From an uncultured Lachnospiraceae bacterium (lineage in GTDB: Bacteria; Bacillota; Clostridia; Lachnospirales; Lachnospiraceae): a stretch of DNA of 64,000 nucleotides. Of this stretch, positions 51,730 to 61,057 are shown one piece after another. The stretch spans positions 59,413 through 123,412 of the forward strand of contig CAJUKV010000005.1 in NCBI GenBank assembly GCA_910587305.1. Reading direction: 5' to 3'. The number at the start of each line of letters is the position of its first letter. Positions within the stretch are counted from its first letter, which is position 1. The notes under the pieces were generated by a model. The model was not told the DNA's origin and made no database searches. It saw only the letters and a list, made by a program, of their open reading frames with translations. A program made the translations under genes and the position numbers.

Positions 51730-54120
51730 ATGGATATTTTACAGAAGTTGAAAGAAGAACTTAAAGTGGAAAAGTGGCAGGTGGAAGCGGCCGTAAAGCT
51801 GATTGACGAGGGAAATACGATTCCCTTTATTTCACGTTACCGCAAGGAAGCCACAGGTTCTTTAAATGACGAAGTGCTGCGGGATCTTTATGAGAGACTT
51901 AATTATCTGCGCAATCTGGAGGAAAAGAAAGAGCAGGTAATCGGGAGTATAGAGGAACAGGGTAAGCTGACGGACGAGCTGAAGGATAAGATTTTAGCCG
52001 CGGAAACGCTGGTGGTGGTAGAGGACTTATACCGTCCTTACAGGCCAAAGAGAAAAACAAGGGCCAGCGTGGCAAAGGAAAAAGGTCTGGAAGGTCTGGC
52101 GGAATATATTTTGAAACAGGATGCGAAAGCCCCTCTTGAGACGGAGGCGGAAAAGTATGTCAGCGAGGAAAAGGAAGTAAAGGATGTAAAAGAAGCTTTG
52201 CAGGGAGCCAGGGATATCATTGCGGAAATGATTTCTGATGAAGCGGATTACCGTATGTATATCCGCAATATTACCATGGAAGAAGGGACGCTTACCAGCG
52301 CGGCGAAGGATGAGAAAGCCCAGAGCGTTTACGAAATGTACTACACCTATGAGGAGCCTCTTAAGAAAGTGGCGGGACACCGCGTGCTGGCCTTAAACAG
52401 AGGGGAAAATGAAAAGTTCCTGAACGTAAAAATCGTTGCGCCCGTGGAGAGAATCCTGACCTTTCTTGCCAAAAAGACGGTAACCTGCGAGAATGAATTT
52501 ACAACCCCGGTTTTGCGGGAAGTGATAGAGGACGCCTACGACAGGCTGATTGCGCCCGCTATCGAGCGTGAAATCAGAAATGATTTGACGGAAAAGGCGG
52601 AGGACGGCGCGATCAGTGTCTTTGGGAAAAATCTGGAACAGCTCTTGATGCAGCCGCCGATTACAGGAAAGGTGGTACTGGGCTGGGATCCGGCTTTTCG
52701 TACCGGCTGTAAGCTGGCGGTGGTGGACGCCACGGGAAAGGTGCTGGACACCAAGGTGATTTATCCTACGGCGCCACAGAATAAGGTGGAAGAATCCAAA
52801 GCGGAGCTGAAAAAGATTATTAAGAAATATGGCGTTTCTTTGATCAGTGTGGGAAACGGTACCGCTTCAAGGGAATCGGAACAGGTAATTGTGGAGCTTT
52901 TAAAGGAGCTTAACAGCCCTGTTCAGTATGTGATTGTAAACGAGGCGGGGGCTTCGGTTTACTCCGCAAGCAAGCTTGCTACGGAGGAGTTCCCCAATTT
53001 TGACGTGGGACAAAGAAGCGCGGCCTCCATCGCAAGAAGGCTGCAGGATCCTTTAGCGGAGCTTGTAAAGATTGACCCCAAGTCCATCGGCGTAGGGCAG
53101 TATCAGCACGACATGAACCAGAAAAAGCTAGGGGAGGCTCTTGGAGGCGTGGTGGAGGACTGCGTAAACAAGGTCGGCGTGGATTTAAACACCGCTTCCG
53201 CTTCTCTTTTAGGATATATTTCGGGTATTTCCAAGACCATTGCAAAAAATATTGTGGACTACCGGGAAAAGAACGGACGCTTTTTAAACAGGGCGCAGCT
53301 TCTTAAGGTGCCGAAATTAGGGCCGAAAGCGTATGAGCAGAGCGCCGGTTTCCTCCGTATTTTGGACGGGGACAATCCTTTAGACGCCACCAGCGTCCAC
53401 CCTGAATCCTATGAGGCGGCTTTGAAGCTGTTAGACAAGATGGGGCTTACCATGGAGGACGTGCGCCTTGCCCAGAAACAGGCGGCAAAAAGTGCAGCAA
53501 AAGGCATGGGCAGTGTGAAAAAGGAAGCGCCCGCGCCTGCAAGAGAAACAAGGGCAAAGCAGCAGCGGATTGTGATACGCAACACCAACACCGCCATGGG
53601 AAAGGCTTTGGCGGCGGCCATGGGCGATATGGCAATGCCTTCCCCGGAACCTGTGAAAGAGAAAGGAAAAGCAGGTCAGGCAGCGGCCGGCGATACCACC
53701 GGAACCACAGTGATTGGCACTTTGGAGAAAAAGATTAAAAATAAACAGCAGATGGCGCAGGAGCTTGGCATTGGGGAAATTACCCTCACGGACATTTTAA
53801 AAGAGCTGGAAAAGCCCTCCAGAGACCCAAGGGAAAATATGCCGGCGCCGATCCTTCGAAGCGACGTACTGGATATGAAGGATTTGAAATCGGGCATGAT
53901 TTTAAAGGGAACCGTCCGCAATGTAATTGATTTCGGCGTGTTTGTGGACATCGGCGTCCATCAGGACGGGCTGGTTCACATTTCCCAGATTACCGACCGC
54001 TTCATCAAACATCCCCTTGAGGCGGTGCGCGTGGGGGACATTGTGGACGTGCAAGTGCTGACAGTAGATGTGGCTAAAAAAAGAATAGGCCTCACCATGA
54101 AAATAAATCAAAAAGCGTAG
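51730..54120 (+). CDS. tex: Tex-family S1 RNA-binding protein
   Basis: The 796-residue protein has the full Tex order. An N-terminal helical domain carries IPFISRYRKEATGSLNDEVL, and a YqgF-like domain near 320-450 contains GWDPAFRTGCKLAVVD. Helix-hairpin-helix motifs (SGISKTIAKNIVDYREKNGR) and a C-terminal S1 domain (LKGTVRNVIDFGVFVDIGVH) follow. Tex acts in RNA and transcription fitness. Between HHH and S1 lies an Ala/Lys/Pro-rich linker of roughly 100 residues (about 585-690) that is longer than in Bordetella or E. coli Tex. ATG 51730 sits at the end of an L repeat; the longer frame from 51655 crosses the repeat. Confidence 0.93.
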   Translation: MDILQKLKEELKVEKWQVEAAVKLIDEGNTIPFISRYRKEATGSLNDEVLRDLYERLNYLRNLEEKKEQVIGSIEEQGKLTDELKDKILAAETLVVVEDLYRPYRPKRKTRASVAKEKGLEGLAEYILKQDAKAPLETEAEKYVSEEKEVKDVKEALQGARDIIAEMISDEADYRMYIRNITMEEGTLTSAAKDEKAQSVYEMYYTYEEPLKKVAGHRVLALNRGENEKFLNVKIVAPVERILTFLAKKTVTCENEFTTPVLREVIEDAYDRLIAPAIEREIRNDLTEKAEDGAISVFGKNLEQLLMQPPITGKVVLGWDPAFRTGCKLAVVDATGKVLDTKVIYPTAPQNKVEESKAELKKIIKKYGVSLISVGNGTASRESEQVIVELLKELNSPVQYVIVNEAGASVYSASKLATEEFPNFDVGQRSAASIARRLQDPLAELVKIDPKSIGVGQYQHDMNQKKLGEALGGVVEDCVNKVGVDLNTASASLLGYISGISKTIAKNIVDYREKNGRFLNRAQLLKVPKLGPKAYEQSAGFLRILDGDNPLDATSVHPESYEAALKLLDKMGLTMEDVRLAQKQAAKSAAKGMGSVKKEAPAPARETRAKQQRIVIRNTNTAMGKALAAAMGDMAMPSPEPVKEKGKAGQAAAGDTTGTTVIGTLEKKIKNKQQMAQELGIGEITLTDILKELEKPSRDPRENMPAPILRSDVLDMKDLKSGMILKGTVRNVIDFGVFVDIGVHQDGLVHISQITDRFIKHPLEAVRVGDIVDVQVLTVDVAKKRIGLTMKINQKA

Positions 54121-54382
54121 CATACCCCCGGCAAGCAGACGTGCGTCAAACTTGCAACGCAGCAAAGTGCAACACATCTTCGAAGTGTTGGTATTTGGTC
54201 TACGCTCCGCTTCGGCCCGTGCCGAACATGCGCCACCAACACATAGTACCCCTCGCGGCATTCGTCAAGATGGATACGGAACCCTCGGTTCCATTCGCAT
54301 TCGCTTGAGTCATTGCTCACGGGAATGAACGGAAGATACCCGGGCGAAGCGGGAAAGCTTCGGATAGAAAGGAAGGATTTCA

Positions 54383-55666
54383 TTGAGCGATTATAAAATA
54401 AATACAAAATGTGTACAGGCCGGTTACATCCCGGGAAACGGGCAGCCGCGCCAAATACCGATTATTCAGTCCACCACATTTAAATATGAAACAAGTGAGG
54501 ATATGGGAAAGCTTTTTGATTTGGAGGCGTCCGGATATTTTTATTCAAGACTGCAAAATCCCACCAACGATTACGTGGCGGCCAAAATAGCGGAATTAGA
54601 GGGCGGCGCTGCCGCCATGCTCACATCCTCGGGGCAGGCCGCTAACTTCTTTGCGCTTTTTAATATATGCGAGTGCGGAAGCCATATCGTGTCTTCCTCG
54701 TCTATTTATGGGGGAACCTTTAACCTGATTTCCGTGACGATGGCGAAAATGGGGATTGAAACCACCTTCGTCTCACCGGATTGCACGCCGGAGGAGCTGA
54801 ATGCGGCGTTCAGGGAAAATACCAGGGCGGTATTCGGCGAGTCTATCGCCAATCCGGCGCTTACCGTGCTGGATATTGAGAAATTTGCAAAAGCGGCCCA
54901 TGAGCACGGCGTTCCCCTGATTGTGGACAATACCTTCCCAACGCCCGTTAACTGCCGGCCCATCGAATGGGGAGCGGATATTGTCACCCATTCCACCACC
55001 AAATATATGGACGGACACGGAGCGGCTGTGGGAGGCGCGATTGTTGACGCAGGTAAATTTGACTGGATGGCCCATAAGGACAAGTTCCCGGGGCTGTGCA
55101 CGCCGGACGAATCCTATCACGGCATTACCTATGCCGAAAAATTTGGAAAAGAAGGGGCTTTTATCACGAAATGTACTTCCCAGCTGATGCGCGACCTTGG
55201 GTGTGTGCAGTCCCCTCAAAGCGCTTATATTTTGAACCTTGGTCTTGAGTCCCTGCATGTGAGAATGCCCCGCCATGTGGAAAACGGACAGGCCGTGGCG
55301 GAGTTTTTGAACAGGCAACCTCAGGTATCTTATGTGAATTATCCGGGACTTGAGGGAGATAAATATTATGAGATTGCGAAAAAGTATATGCCAAATGGCG
55401 GGTGCGGCGTGGTGTCCTTTGAACTTAAGGGCGGACGAAGCGCAGCGGAAACCTTTATGAAGCATTTAAAGCTGGCCGCAATCGAAACCCACGTGGCGGA
55501 CGCAAGGACATGCTGCTTAAATCCTGCGACCACAACTCACAGGCAGATGACAGAGGAACAGCTCCTTGCGGCAGGCGTTCCGGCAGGGCTCATCCGGATT
55601 TCCTGCGGACTTGAGGATAAAGAAGATTTGATTGCGGACTTATCCCAGGCGCTTTCGGCAATCTAG
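54383..55666 (+). CDS. metY: O-acetylhomoserine sulfhydrylase (MetY type)
   Basis: The 427-residue PLP enzyme of the Cys/Met metabolism family joins sulfide (or methanethiol) with O-acetylhomoserine. It shows the YFYSRLQNPTNDYVAAKIAE substrate region, SGQAANFFAL, and THSTTKYMDGHG with the PLP lysine. The start is probably TTG 54383, six bases after AAGGAAGGA, as no ATG is available in frame near the site. The 262-bp leader contains several hairpins but not the conserved core of a SAM riboswitch. MetF at 59203 belongs to the same pathway but is separate. Confidence 0.9.
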   Translation: MSDYKINTKCVQAGYIPGNGQPRQIPIIQSTTFKYETSEDMGKLFDLEASGYFYSRLQNPTNDYVAAKIAELEGGAAAMLTSSGQAANFFALFNICECGSHIVSSSSIYGGTFNLISVTMAKMGIETTFVSPDCTPEELNAAFRENTRAVFGESIANPALTVLDIEKFAKAAHEHGVPLIVDNTFPTPVNCRPIEWGADIVTHSTTKYMDGHGAAVGGAIVDAGKFDWMAHKDKFPGLCTPDESYHGITYAEKFGKEGAFITKCTSQLMRDLGCVQSPQSAYILNLGLESLHVRMPRHVENGQAVAEFLNRQPQVSYVNYPGLEGDKYYEIAKKYMPNGGCGVVSFELKGGRSAAETFMKHLKLAAIETHVADARTCCLNPATTTHRQMTEEQLLAAGVPAGLIRISCGLEDKEDLIADLSQALSAI

Positions 55667-55687
55667 AGCAATTTTCAAATACGCTCC

Positions 55688-55772
55688 GGTACAGCATTGC
55701 CTGAATAACGGTGAAAAACAGTGCCTGATATTTGTGTCAGGACAAGGCGGAGGAAGGAGGCAACGCTGTACC
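55688..55772 (+). repeat. Long imperfect hairpin before the GH2 gene
   Basis: GGTACAGCATTGCCT and AGGCAACGCTGTACC pair with a single mismatch (15 positions). The interior has CCTGA / TCAGG and ends in the purine-rich GGCGGAGGAAGGAGG. The gene starts 72 bp further on. Confidence 0.6.
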
Positions 55773-55843
55773 AGGATAGATAAATGACCGGAACGACAGA
55801 AAGGAAACAGAAATAATCAGGAAAGTAAGAGGAATGATAACAC

Positions 55844-57634
55844 ATGAAATGTTATGTAAAAGATTATCCGCGTCCGCAGTTTGTGAGAAATAACTGGGAG
55901 AATTTAAACGGCGAGTGGGAATTTCGGTTCGATGACGCCAATATAGGAGAGAAGGAAAAGTGGTACGAGGGCTTTCAGGGAACCCATAAAATACAGGTTC
56001 CATTTACCTACGAAACCAAGCTGAGCGGTATTCAGGACGAGAGCCGCCACGATTATATCTGGTACGGAAAGCAGATACGGGTAGAGGGAGAGCGGCTTTT
56101 AAAAGAAAATTTGGTGATTCACTTTGAGGGAAGCGATTTTCTGACGACCCTGTGGGTGAACGGCCGGATGGCAGGCAGCCACAGAGGCGGCTATGCAAGG
56201 TTTTCCTTTGATATCACCGACCTGGTGAAGGAGGGAGAAAATCTGCTTGTTGTGAAGGTGGAGGATTCCTTTGACATGCAGCAACCCAGAGGAAAGCAGC
56301 GCTGGCAAAAGGACAGCTATCAGTGTTGGTATGTACAGACTACGGGAATCTGGAAAAGTGTGTGGACAGAGTATGTGCCAAAGGTCAGCCTGAAAAATGT
56401 AAAAATGACACCGGTTATTGAGGACGCGTGCCTGGATATAGAATATCAGGTGGATGCGCCGGAGAGTATGTGGGACGGCAGCCTTTGCGTGGAGGCAACG
56501 GTTACCTTTGACGGAGAGTTTATCAATAGAATTTGTACGGCAATTGTGTCAGAGCACACATGCGCAAAAATAGATGTGGCGAAAAAGAACAGCAGTTATG
56601 CATGGACGGTCAAAACATGGAGCCCACAGGAGGCAAACCTGTACGATATTTCCTTCCGGTTAATAAAGGGTAGTGAGGTAATGGATGAAATTGAATCCTA
56701 TTTTGCTATGCGGGAAATCCGGATTGACGGGAACAATATTCTTTTAAATGGAAGCCCTCTTTATCAGAGACTGATTTTAGACCAGGGATATTGGAAGGAT
56801 TCCCATTTGACGCCCCCAAGCGAGGAGGCTTTAATAGAAGATATTGACAAAATTCATGCGCTGGGATACAACGGCCTTAGAAAGCATCAGAAAACGGAGG
56901 ATGAAAGATTTCTGTACTGGTGTGATGTAAAGGGAATGCTGGTGTGGAGCGAAATGGCGGCCGCTTATGATTTTTCCGATTATGCGGTCTGTGAATTTAC
57001 CAGAGAGTGGATGGAGATTGTCAATCAGAATTATAACCATCCCTGTATCATCACATGGACGCCCTTTAACGAATCCTGGGGCGTCAGTCAGATAAAGACC
57101 AAACGTCCCCAGCAGCATTTTACGGAGGCAATCTATCATCTGACAAAAAGCATAGACTCTTACCGTCCGGTTATCGTGAACGATGGATGGGAACATACCA
57201 TTTCAGATGTTATTACTTTACATGACTATGAAGAAGCGGGGGAAGTTTTGAAAAATCGCTACGGAAATTTGAAGGAAGAAATTCTTTCATCCGAGGTATA
57301 CCACTGCTGCTTTAAGTCGGCTATGGCAAAGGGGTATGCGTATAAAGGACAGCCTGTTATCATCAGCGAGTTCGGGGGAATTGCCTTTGACGAAGGCGCA
57401 GGCTGGGGTTATGGCGATAAAGTAAACACAAAAGATGATTTTATCAGGCGCTTTGATAAAATAACAACTGCAATAAAAGAAATTCCTTATGTCTGCGGTT
57501 ACTGCTATACGCAGGTTACGGACGTGCAGCAGGAAGTGAACGGCCTGATGGATATGGAGAGAAACTATAAGGTGGATCCGGAAACTGTCAGAGAAATTAA
57601 TTTGCGTCAGGTTGGTTATTGGAGAAAAATATAG
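55844..57634 (+). CDS. GH2 family glycoside hydrolase
   Basis: The 596-residue protein has the sugar-binding domain (WENLNGEWEFRFDDA), immunoglobulin-like domain and TIM barrel of GH2. Acid/base is Glu410 in TWTPFNESWG and nucleophile is Glu509 in IISEFGGIAF. It is shorter than E. coli LacZ, close in size to beta-glucuronidases and small beta-galactosidases; specificity is not certain. No signal peptide, so the enzyme is cytoplasmic. It has no adjacent transporter or regulator. Confidence 0.9.
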   Translation: MKCYVKDYPRPQFVRNNWENLNGEWEFRFDDANIGEKEKWYEGFQGTHKIQVPFTYETKLSGIQDESRHDYIWYGKQIRVEGERLLKENLVIHFEGSDFLTTLWVNGRMAGSHRGGYARFSFDITDLVKEGENLLVVKVEDSFDMQQPRGKQRWQKDSYQCWYVQTTGIWKSVWTEYVPKVSLKNVKMTPVIEDACLDIEYQVDAPESMWDGSLCVEATVTFDGEFINRICTAIVSEHTCAKIDVAKKNSSYAWTVKTWSPQEANLYDISFRLIKGSEVMDEIESYFAMREIRIDGNNILLNGSPLYQRLILDQGYWKDSHLTPPSEEALIEDIDKIHALGYNGLRKHQKTEDERFLYWCDVKGMLVWSEMAAAYDFSDYAVCEFTREWMEIVNQNYNHPCIITWTPFNESWGVSQIKTKRPQQHFTEAIYHLTKSIDSYRPVIVNDGWEHTISDVITLHDYEEAGEVLKNRYGNLKEEILSSEVYHCCFKSAMAKGYAYKGQPVIISEFGGIAFDEGAGWGYGDKVNTKDDFIRRFDKITTAIKEIPYVCGYCYTQVTDVQQEVNGLMDMERNYKVDPETVREINLRQVGYWRKI

Positions 57635-57724
57635 GCGGAATAGTTTTTTGTCCAATATTTACAAATTTTATAAGCGCATAAAAGAGATTCTGCGTCCTCA
57701 TACTAATCCTGGAGGTGAGGATGC

Positions 57725-57949
57725 ATGATAAGCAATGGATTTTCAAACCTGCCTCTTGGATTTGGCATGGGACTAATGATGGATGACAGAGCCAGGCAGA
57801 ATTATGAAAGCTTAAGCGAGGCGGAGAAGGAAGAAATCATTTTAAGGTGCAAGGACGCAAAGTCAAAGGACGAAATGGATAAAATTTTAAATTCCATTTC
57901 AACGCCCGGAGATATCACGGGCTTGCTCCAGGAAAAAAGCATGGGCTAA
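57725..57949 (+). CDS. Small conserved-looking protein of unknown function
   Basis: The 74-residue protein starts with a hydrophobic Gly-rich stretch (SNLPLGFGMGLMMDD) followed by charged helices (LSEAEKEEIILRCKDAKSKD). CTGGAGGTGAGG lies before the ATG. I do not recognise a family. Good ribosome site and codon use suggest it is real. Confidence 0.6.
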   Translation: MISNGFSNLPLGFGMGLMMDDRARQNYESLSEAEKEEIILRCKDAKSKDEMDKILNSISTPGDITGLLQEKSMG

Positions 57950-57963
57950 AGGAAGCAGGTAAA

Positions 57964-58000
57964 TTTACGGTCCGCTGGTTTTCGCCGGCGGACCGTAATG
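57964..58000 (+). terminator. Strong hairpin after the small gene
   Basis: ACGGTCCGC and GCGGACCGT form a perfect 9-bp stem with inner pairs, but no T run follows. It may be an attenuator or an RNA stability element. Confidence 0.4.
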
Positions 58001-58050
58001 ATAGTATGTGTTATTCTTTCTTGAAATGAAGAAAGGACGGCGTTATTGAA

Positions 58051-58986
58051 ATGATTTTGAATACAGGCAGCAGGACGGATATACCGGCTTTTTACAGCGA
58101 CTGGTTTTATAACCGCATCAGGGAAGGCTATGTGCTTTCCCGCAATCCCTATTACCCAACGCAAATTGCCAAATACCTGTTATGCCCGGAAGTGATAGAC
58201 GTTATGGTGTTTTGCACGAAAAATCCCTCTCCCATGTTTGCACGTTTTTCGGAGCTCTCGGCATTTGAAATGTTTTGGTTTGTGACCATCACCCCATACG
58301 GTAAGGAGATTGAGCCTCATGTGCCTGACAAAGAGCAGATTATCAGATACTTTAAGATTCTTTCGGAAAAGGTTGGAAAAGGGCGGATAAGCTGGCGGTA
58401 CGATCCGGTTTTTATCTCCCGGCGGTATACGGCGGATTATCACATAGAGCAGTTTGGCAAAATGGCGAGGGCGCTTTCGGGCTATACGGAGCAGTGTGTG
58501 GTAAGTTTTATTGATTTATACGAAAAAACAAAACGAAATTTTCAGGGCGTCCTTCCGGTTACAAAGAAGGAGCAGGAAAAAATCATAGATTCATTTTCCG
58601 AAATCGCAAAGGAGTGGGGACTGCAAATCCATTTGTGCTGTGAAAGCGCAGAGCTGGTCCGGGAAAATGTGGATGCGGACGGATGCATGTCAAAGGCTGT
58701 GCTTGAAAAGGCGTTGGGATGCAGGCTGAATGCGCCTAAGAAAAAAACGGCGCGCAGCGAGTGTTCCTGCCTGCTGGGAGCGGATATTGGGGCATATAAC
58801 ACCTGTCTCCATGGCTGCTTATACTGTTATGCAAACTATGACAGGGATACGGTATTAAATAACAGTCGGTTGCATAACCCGGCCTCTCCACTGCTTATCG
58901 GTGAGGTATCCGAAGAAGATGTGATTCGGCAGGCGGAGCAAAAATCATGGAAAGATGGACAATTAGATTTTTTTGATTTGCTGTAG
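58051..58986 (+). CDS. DUF1848 family protein with Cys cluster
   Basis: The 311-residue protein starts NTGSRTDIPAFYSDWFYNRI and continues RNPYYPTQIAKYLL, then DVMVFCTKNPSP, the pattern of DUF1848. Near the C terminus CLHGCLYCYANYD presents a CxxxCxxC cluster like that of radical-SAM or Fe-S proteins, preceded by a separate pair (ECSCLLGADIGAYN). Function of the family is unknown; an Fe-S or radical-SAM-like role is likely from the cysteines. It ends in the acidic DGQLDFFDLL. Confidence 0.85.
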   Translation: MILNTGSRTDIPAFYSDWFYNRIREGYVLSRNPYYPTQIAKYLLCPEVIDVMVFCTKNPSPMFARFSELSAFEMFWFVTITPYGKEIEPHVPDKEQIIRYFKILSEKVGKGRISWRYDPVFISRRYTADYHIEQFGKMARALSGYTEQCVVSFIDLYEKTKRNFQGVLPVTKKEQEKIIDSFSEIAKEWGLQIHLCCESAELVRENVDADGCMSKAVLEKALGCRLNAPKKKTARSECSCLLGADIGAYNTCLHGCLYCYANYDRDTVLNNSRLHNPASPLLIGEVSEEDVIRQAEQKSWKDGQLDFFDLL

Positions 58987-59080
58987 ACTGGAAAATTCAG
59001 AGAAAATCAAGTATAATAAGCAGGGTCAGACTGCCTGTAATGATTTAAATTTAATATGCGGACGGAAACCGCAGAAATGA

Positions 59081-59199
59081 GGGAAGAGCGAAAGATTTTC
59101 AACCTTTCACTTACAAGTTTGTGTCTGCGCCGCATTCACAAACTTGATATGAGCAAATAAAGCAAAGGTGAACTTCGTTCACCTGGCAGAAATGAGGAA
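59081..59199 (+). repeat. Q-type leader repeat, copy 2, carrying the metF ribosome site
   Basis: Three hairpins follow one another: GAAAG / CTTTC, CAAGTTTGTG / CACAAACTTG and AGGTGAAC / GTTCACCT. The end GGCAGAAATGAGGAAAAG leads to the ATG at 59203. The same order, about 90 percent alike, is at 63890-64000; the last hairpin is also at 37879-37917 on the minus strand. Confidence 0.85.
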
Positions 59200-59202
59200 A
59201 AG

Positions 59203-60075
59203 ATGAAAGTTACGGAAATATTTGAAGCAAAAAAGAAAATAGGGAAGCCGGTTTTATCCTTTGAGATATTTCCCCCCAAGAAGGAGGAAGCGCTGAAAAA
59301 TATCGACGCCACACTGGAGAGGCTTTGCGATTTGCATCCCGATTTCATAAGCGTTACCTTTGGCGCCGGAGGGAGCACGGTGGACAATCAGACGGTGGAA
59401 ATTGCGAAGAAAATTAAAAATACATATGGCGTGGAGCCCATTGTGCATCTGACCTGTCTTCATTATACTAAGGAAGAAATCAGCGAACTGCTAAGGCAGC
59501 TTGAAGCCGCGGGCATTGAAAATGTGCTTGCGCTCAGAGGGGACGTGAACCCCAATATTCCGGTGAAGCATGATTTTCAATATGCCAACGAGCTGGTGGA
59601 ATTTATCAAAAGCCAGGGGGATTTCCATATCAGCGGAGCCTGCTATCCGGAAACCCATCTGGAAGCAAAGGACGCCATCACCGATATTCATAACCTGAAA
59701 AGAAAGGTGGACGCAGGCGTGACCCATCTGGTGTCACAGTTGTTTTTTGACAATAAAGCGTTTTATCGTTTTTATGAAAAAACCCGGATTGCCGGTATCA
59801 GCGTGCCCGTTGAGGCCGGAATTATGCCGGTGACAAACAAGGCGAACATTGAAAGAATGGTAAACCTGTGCGGAGCGTCGCTGCCTAAGAAATTCAGGAG
59901 AATTTTGAAAAAGTACGAAGACAACAAAGAGGCTCTCTTAGACGCGGGGATGGCCTATGCCATTAACCAGATTGTGGATTTGATTGCCAATGATGTGGAC
60001 GGCGTTCATATCTATACGATGAACAATCCCAAAGTTGCCGGAAGAATCTGCGATGGAATCAGGAACCTTATTTAG
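59203..60075 (+). CDS. metF: Methylenetetrahydrofolate reductase
   Basis: The 290-residue TIM-barrel flavoprotein reduces methylenetetrahydrofolate to methyltetrahydrofolate for methionine synthesis or the acetyl-CoA pathway. Family marks are FEIFPPKKEEALKNID at the N terminus, FISVTFGAGGSTVDNQTVEI, LTCLHYTKEEI, ALRGDVN, YPETHLEA and TQLFFD-like SQLFFDNKAFYRF. Length is normal. The next gene, an SDR, starts 11 bp after its stop, suggesting co-transcription. No SAM riboswitch was found in the leader. Confidence 0.94.
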   Translation: MKVTEIFEAKKKIGKPVLSFEIFPPKKEEALKNIDATLERLCDLHPDFISVTFGAGGSTVDNQTVEIAKKIKNTYGVEPIVHLTCLHYTKEEISELLRQLEAAGIENVLALRGDVNPNIPVKHDFQYANELVEFIKSQGDFHISGACYPETHLEAKDAITDIHNLKRKVDAGVTHLVSQLFFDNKAFYRFYEKTRIAGISVPVEAGIMPVTNKANIERMVNLCGASLPKKFRRILKKYEDNKEALLDAGMAYAINQIVDLIANDVDGVHIYTMNNPKVAGRICDGIRNLI

Positions 60076-60086
60076 GAATGGCGCAT

Positions 60087-60806
60087 ATGAAAAAGAAAGC
60101 GATGATTACGGGAGCCTCAAGGGGAATCGGGGCGGCGGCGGCGAGAGCCCTTGCGCAGGAAGGCTACGACTTATTTCTTATATGTAAGTCCTCCGGCCAA
60201 GCTGTCAAAGATGTGGCGGCAGATTTGGAAAAAGCATATCATATTCATTGTGAAACGGCTCTGTGTGATGTATCGGATGCGTCCCAGGTGGAGACAATGA
60301 TGAAACAGGCGGGAGAGATTCATGTGCTTGTAAACAATGCGGCCATTTCCTTTGTAGGGCTTTTAACGGACATGTCCATAAAGCAGTGGCGGCAGGTGAT
60401 AGACACCAATTTAAACGCCCTGTTCTATACCTGCCGGCTTGTGGTACCCCAGATGGTGCGGCGCAGGGAAGGGAAAATCATCAATGTATCTTCTATTTGG
60501 GGAAATGCGGGAGCGTCCATGGAAGTGGCTTACAGCGCGTCCAAGGGAGGGGTAAACAGCTTTACCCGCGCCCTTGCAAAAGAGCTTGCGCCCAGCAATG
60601 TGCAGGTCAACGCCGTGGCCTTTGGCGTGATAGATACCAGCATGAACGCATGTTTTTCCAAAGAAGAGATGGAGGCTCTGCGGGAAGAAATTCCTGCGGA
60701 CAGACTGGGAAGCCCTGAGGAGGCAGGGGAAATGATACGGATGCTGGTCAATGCGCCGTCTTATTTGACCGGTCAGATCATTACCATGGACGGGGGATAC
60801 TGCTGA
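60087..60806 (+). CDS. Short-chain dehydrogenase/reductase (FabG-like)
   Basis: The 239-residue protein has the cofactor motif TGASRGIGAAAA (TGxxxGIG), the NNAAISF motif and the catalytic Ser-Tyr-Lys in VSSIWGNAGASMEVAYSASK. PSYLTGQIITMDGGYC at the end is typical of FabG-type 3-oxoacyl-ACP reductases. The substrate may be a fatty-acyl or other ketone. I prefer ATG 60087, ten bases after AGGA, over ATG 60078; both are in frame. It overlaps metF transcriptionally. Confidence 0.9.
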   Translation: MKKKAMITGASRGIGAAAARALAQEGYDLFLICKSSGQAVKDVAADLEKAYHIHCETALCDVSDASQVETMMKQAGEIHVLVNNAAISFVGLLTDMSIKQWRQVIDTNLNALFYTCRLVVPQMVRRREGKIINVSSIWGNAGASMEVAYSASKGGVNSFTRALAKELAPSNVQVNAVAFGVIDTSMNACFSKEEMEALREEIPADRLGSPEEAGEMIRMLVNAPSYLTGQIITMDGGYC

Positions 60807-61057
60807 CAGCAGACTAATAGCAGGCTGACAGCAGGCTAATAACAGACTCACGGGGGCAACAGTTTGCGAGCCTGTTGCTTGTCGCACGGTGCCGATTGGT
60901 TTGCTGAAAGACTGACAACAGCTCTGCGGCTTATGCAAGGGCGGCCTTCGTTTGGGAGTGAAGCTTTTGACTGGTGTGATAAGAGACGGTAAATGAATTA
61001 TAAATAAATAAAATAGAAAAAATAAATTTAACATGAATGAGAAAGGTGTATATAAGG

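Noticed and set aside
59000..59202. SAM riboswitch before metF
   Set aside because: The hairpins present belong to the Q repeat family and recur before a GH31 gene; the conserved S-box core is absent. The leader of metY at 54121-54382 was also checked with the same result.
60807..61057. Gene between the SDR and trxB genes
   Set aside because: Only short direct repeats (AGCAGGCTGACAGCAGGC) and a GCAACAG/CTGTTGC hairpin are present; no frame with a ribosome site.
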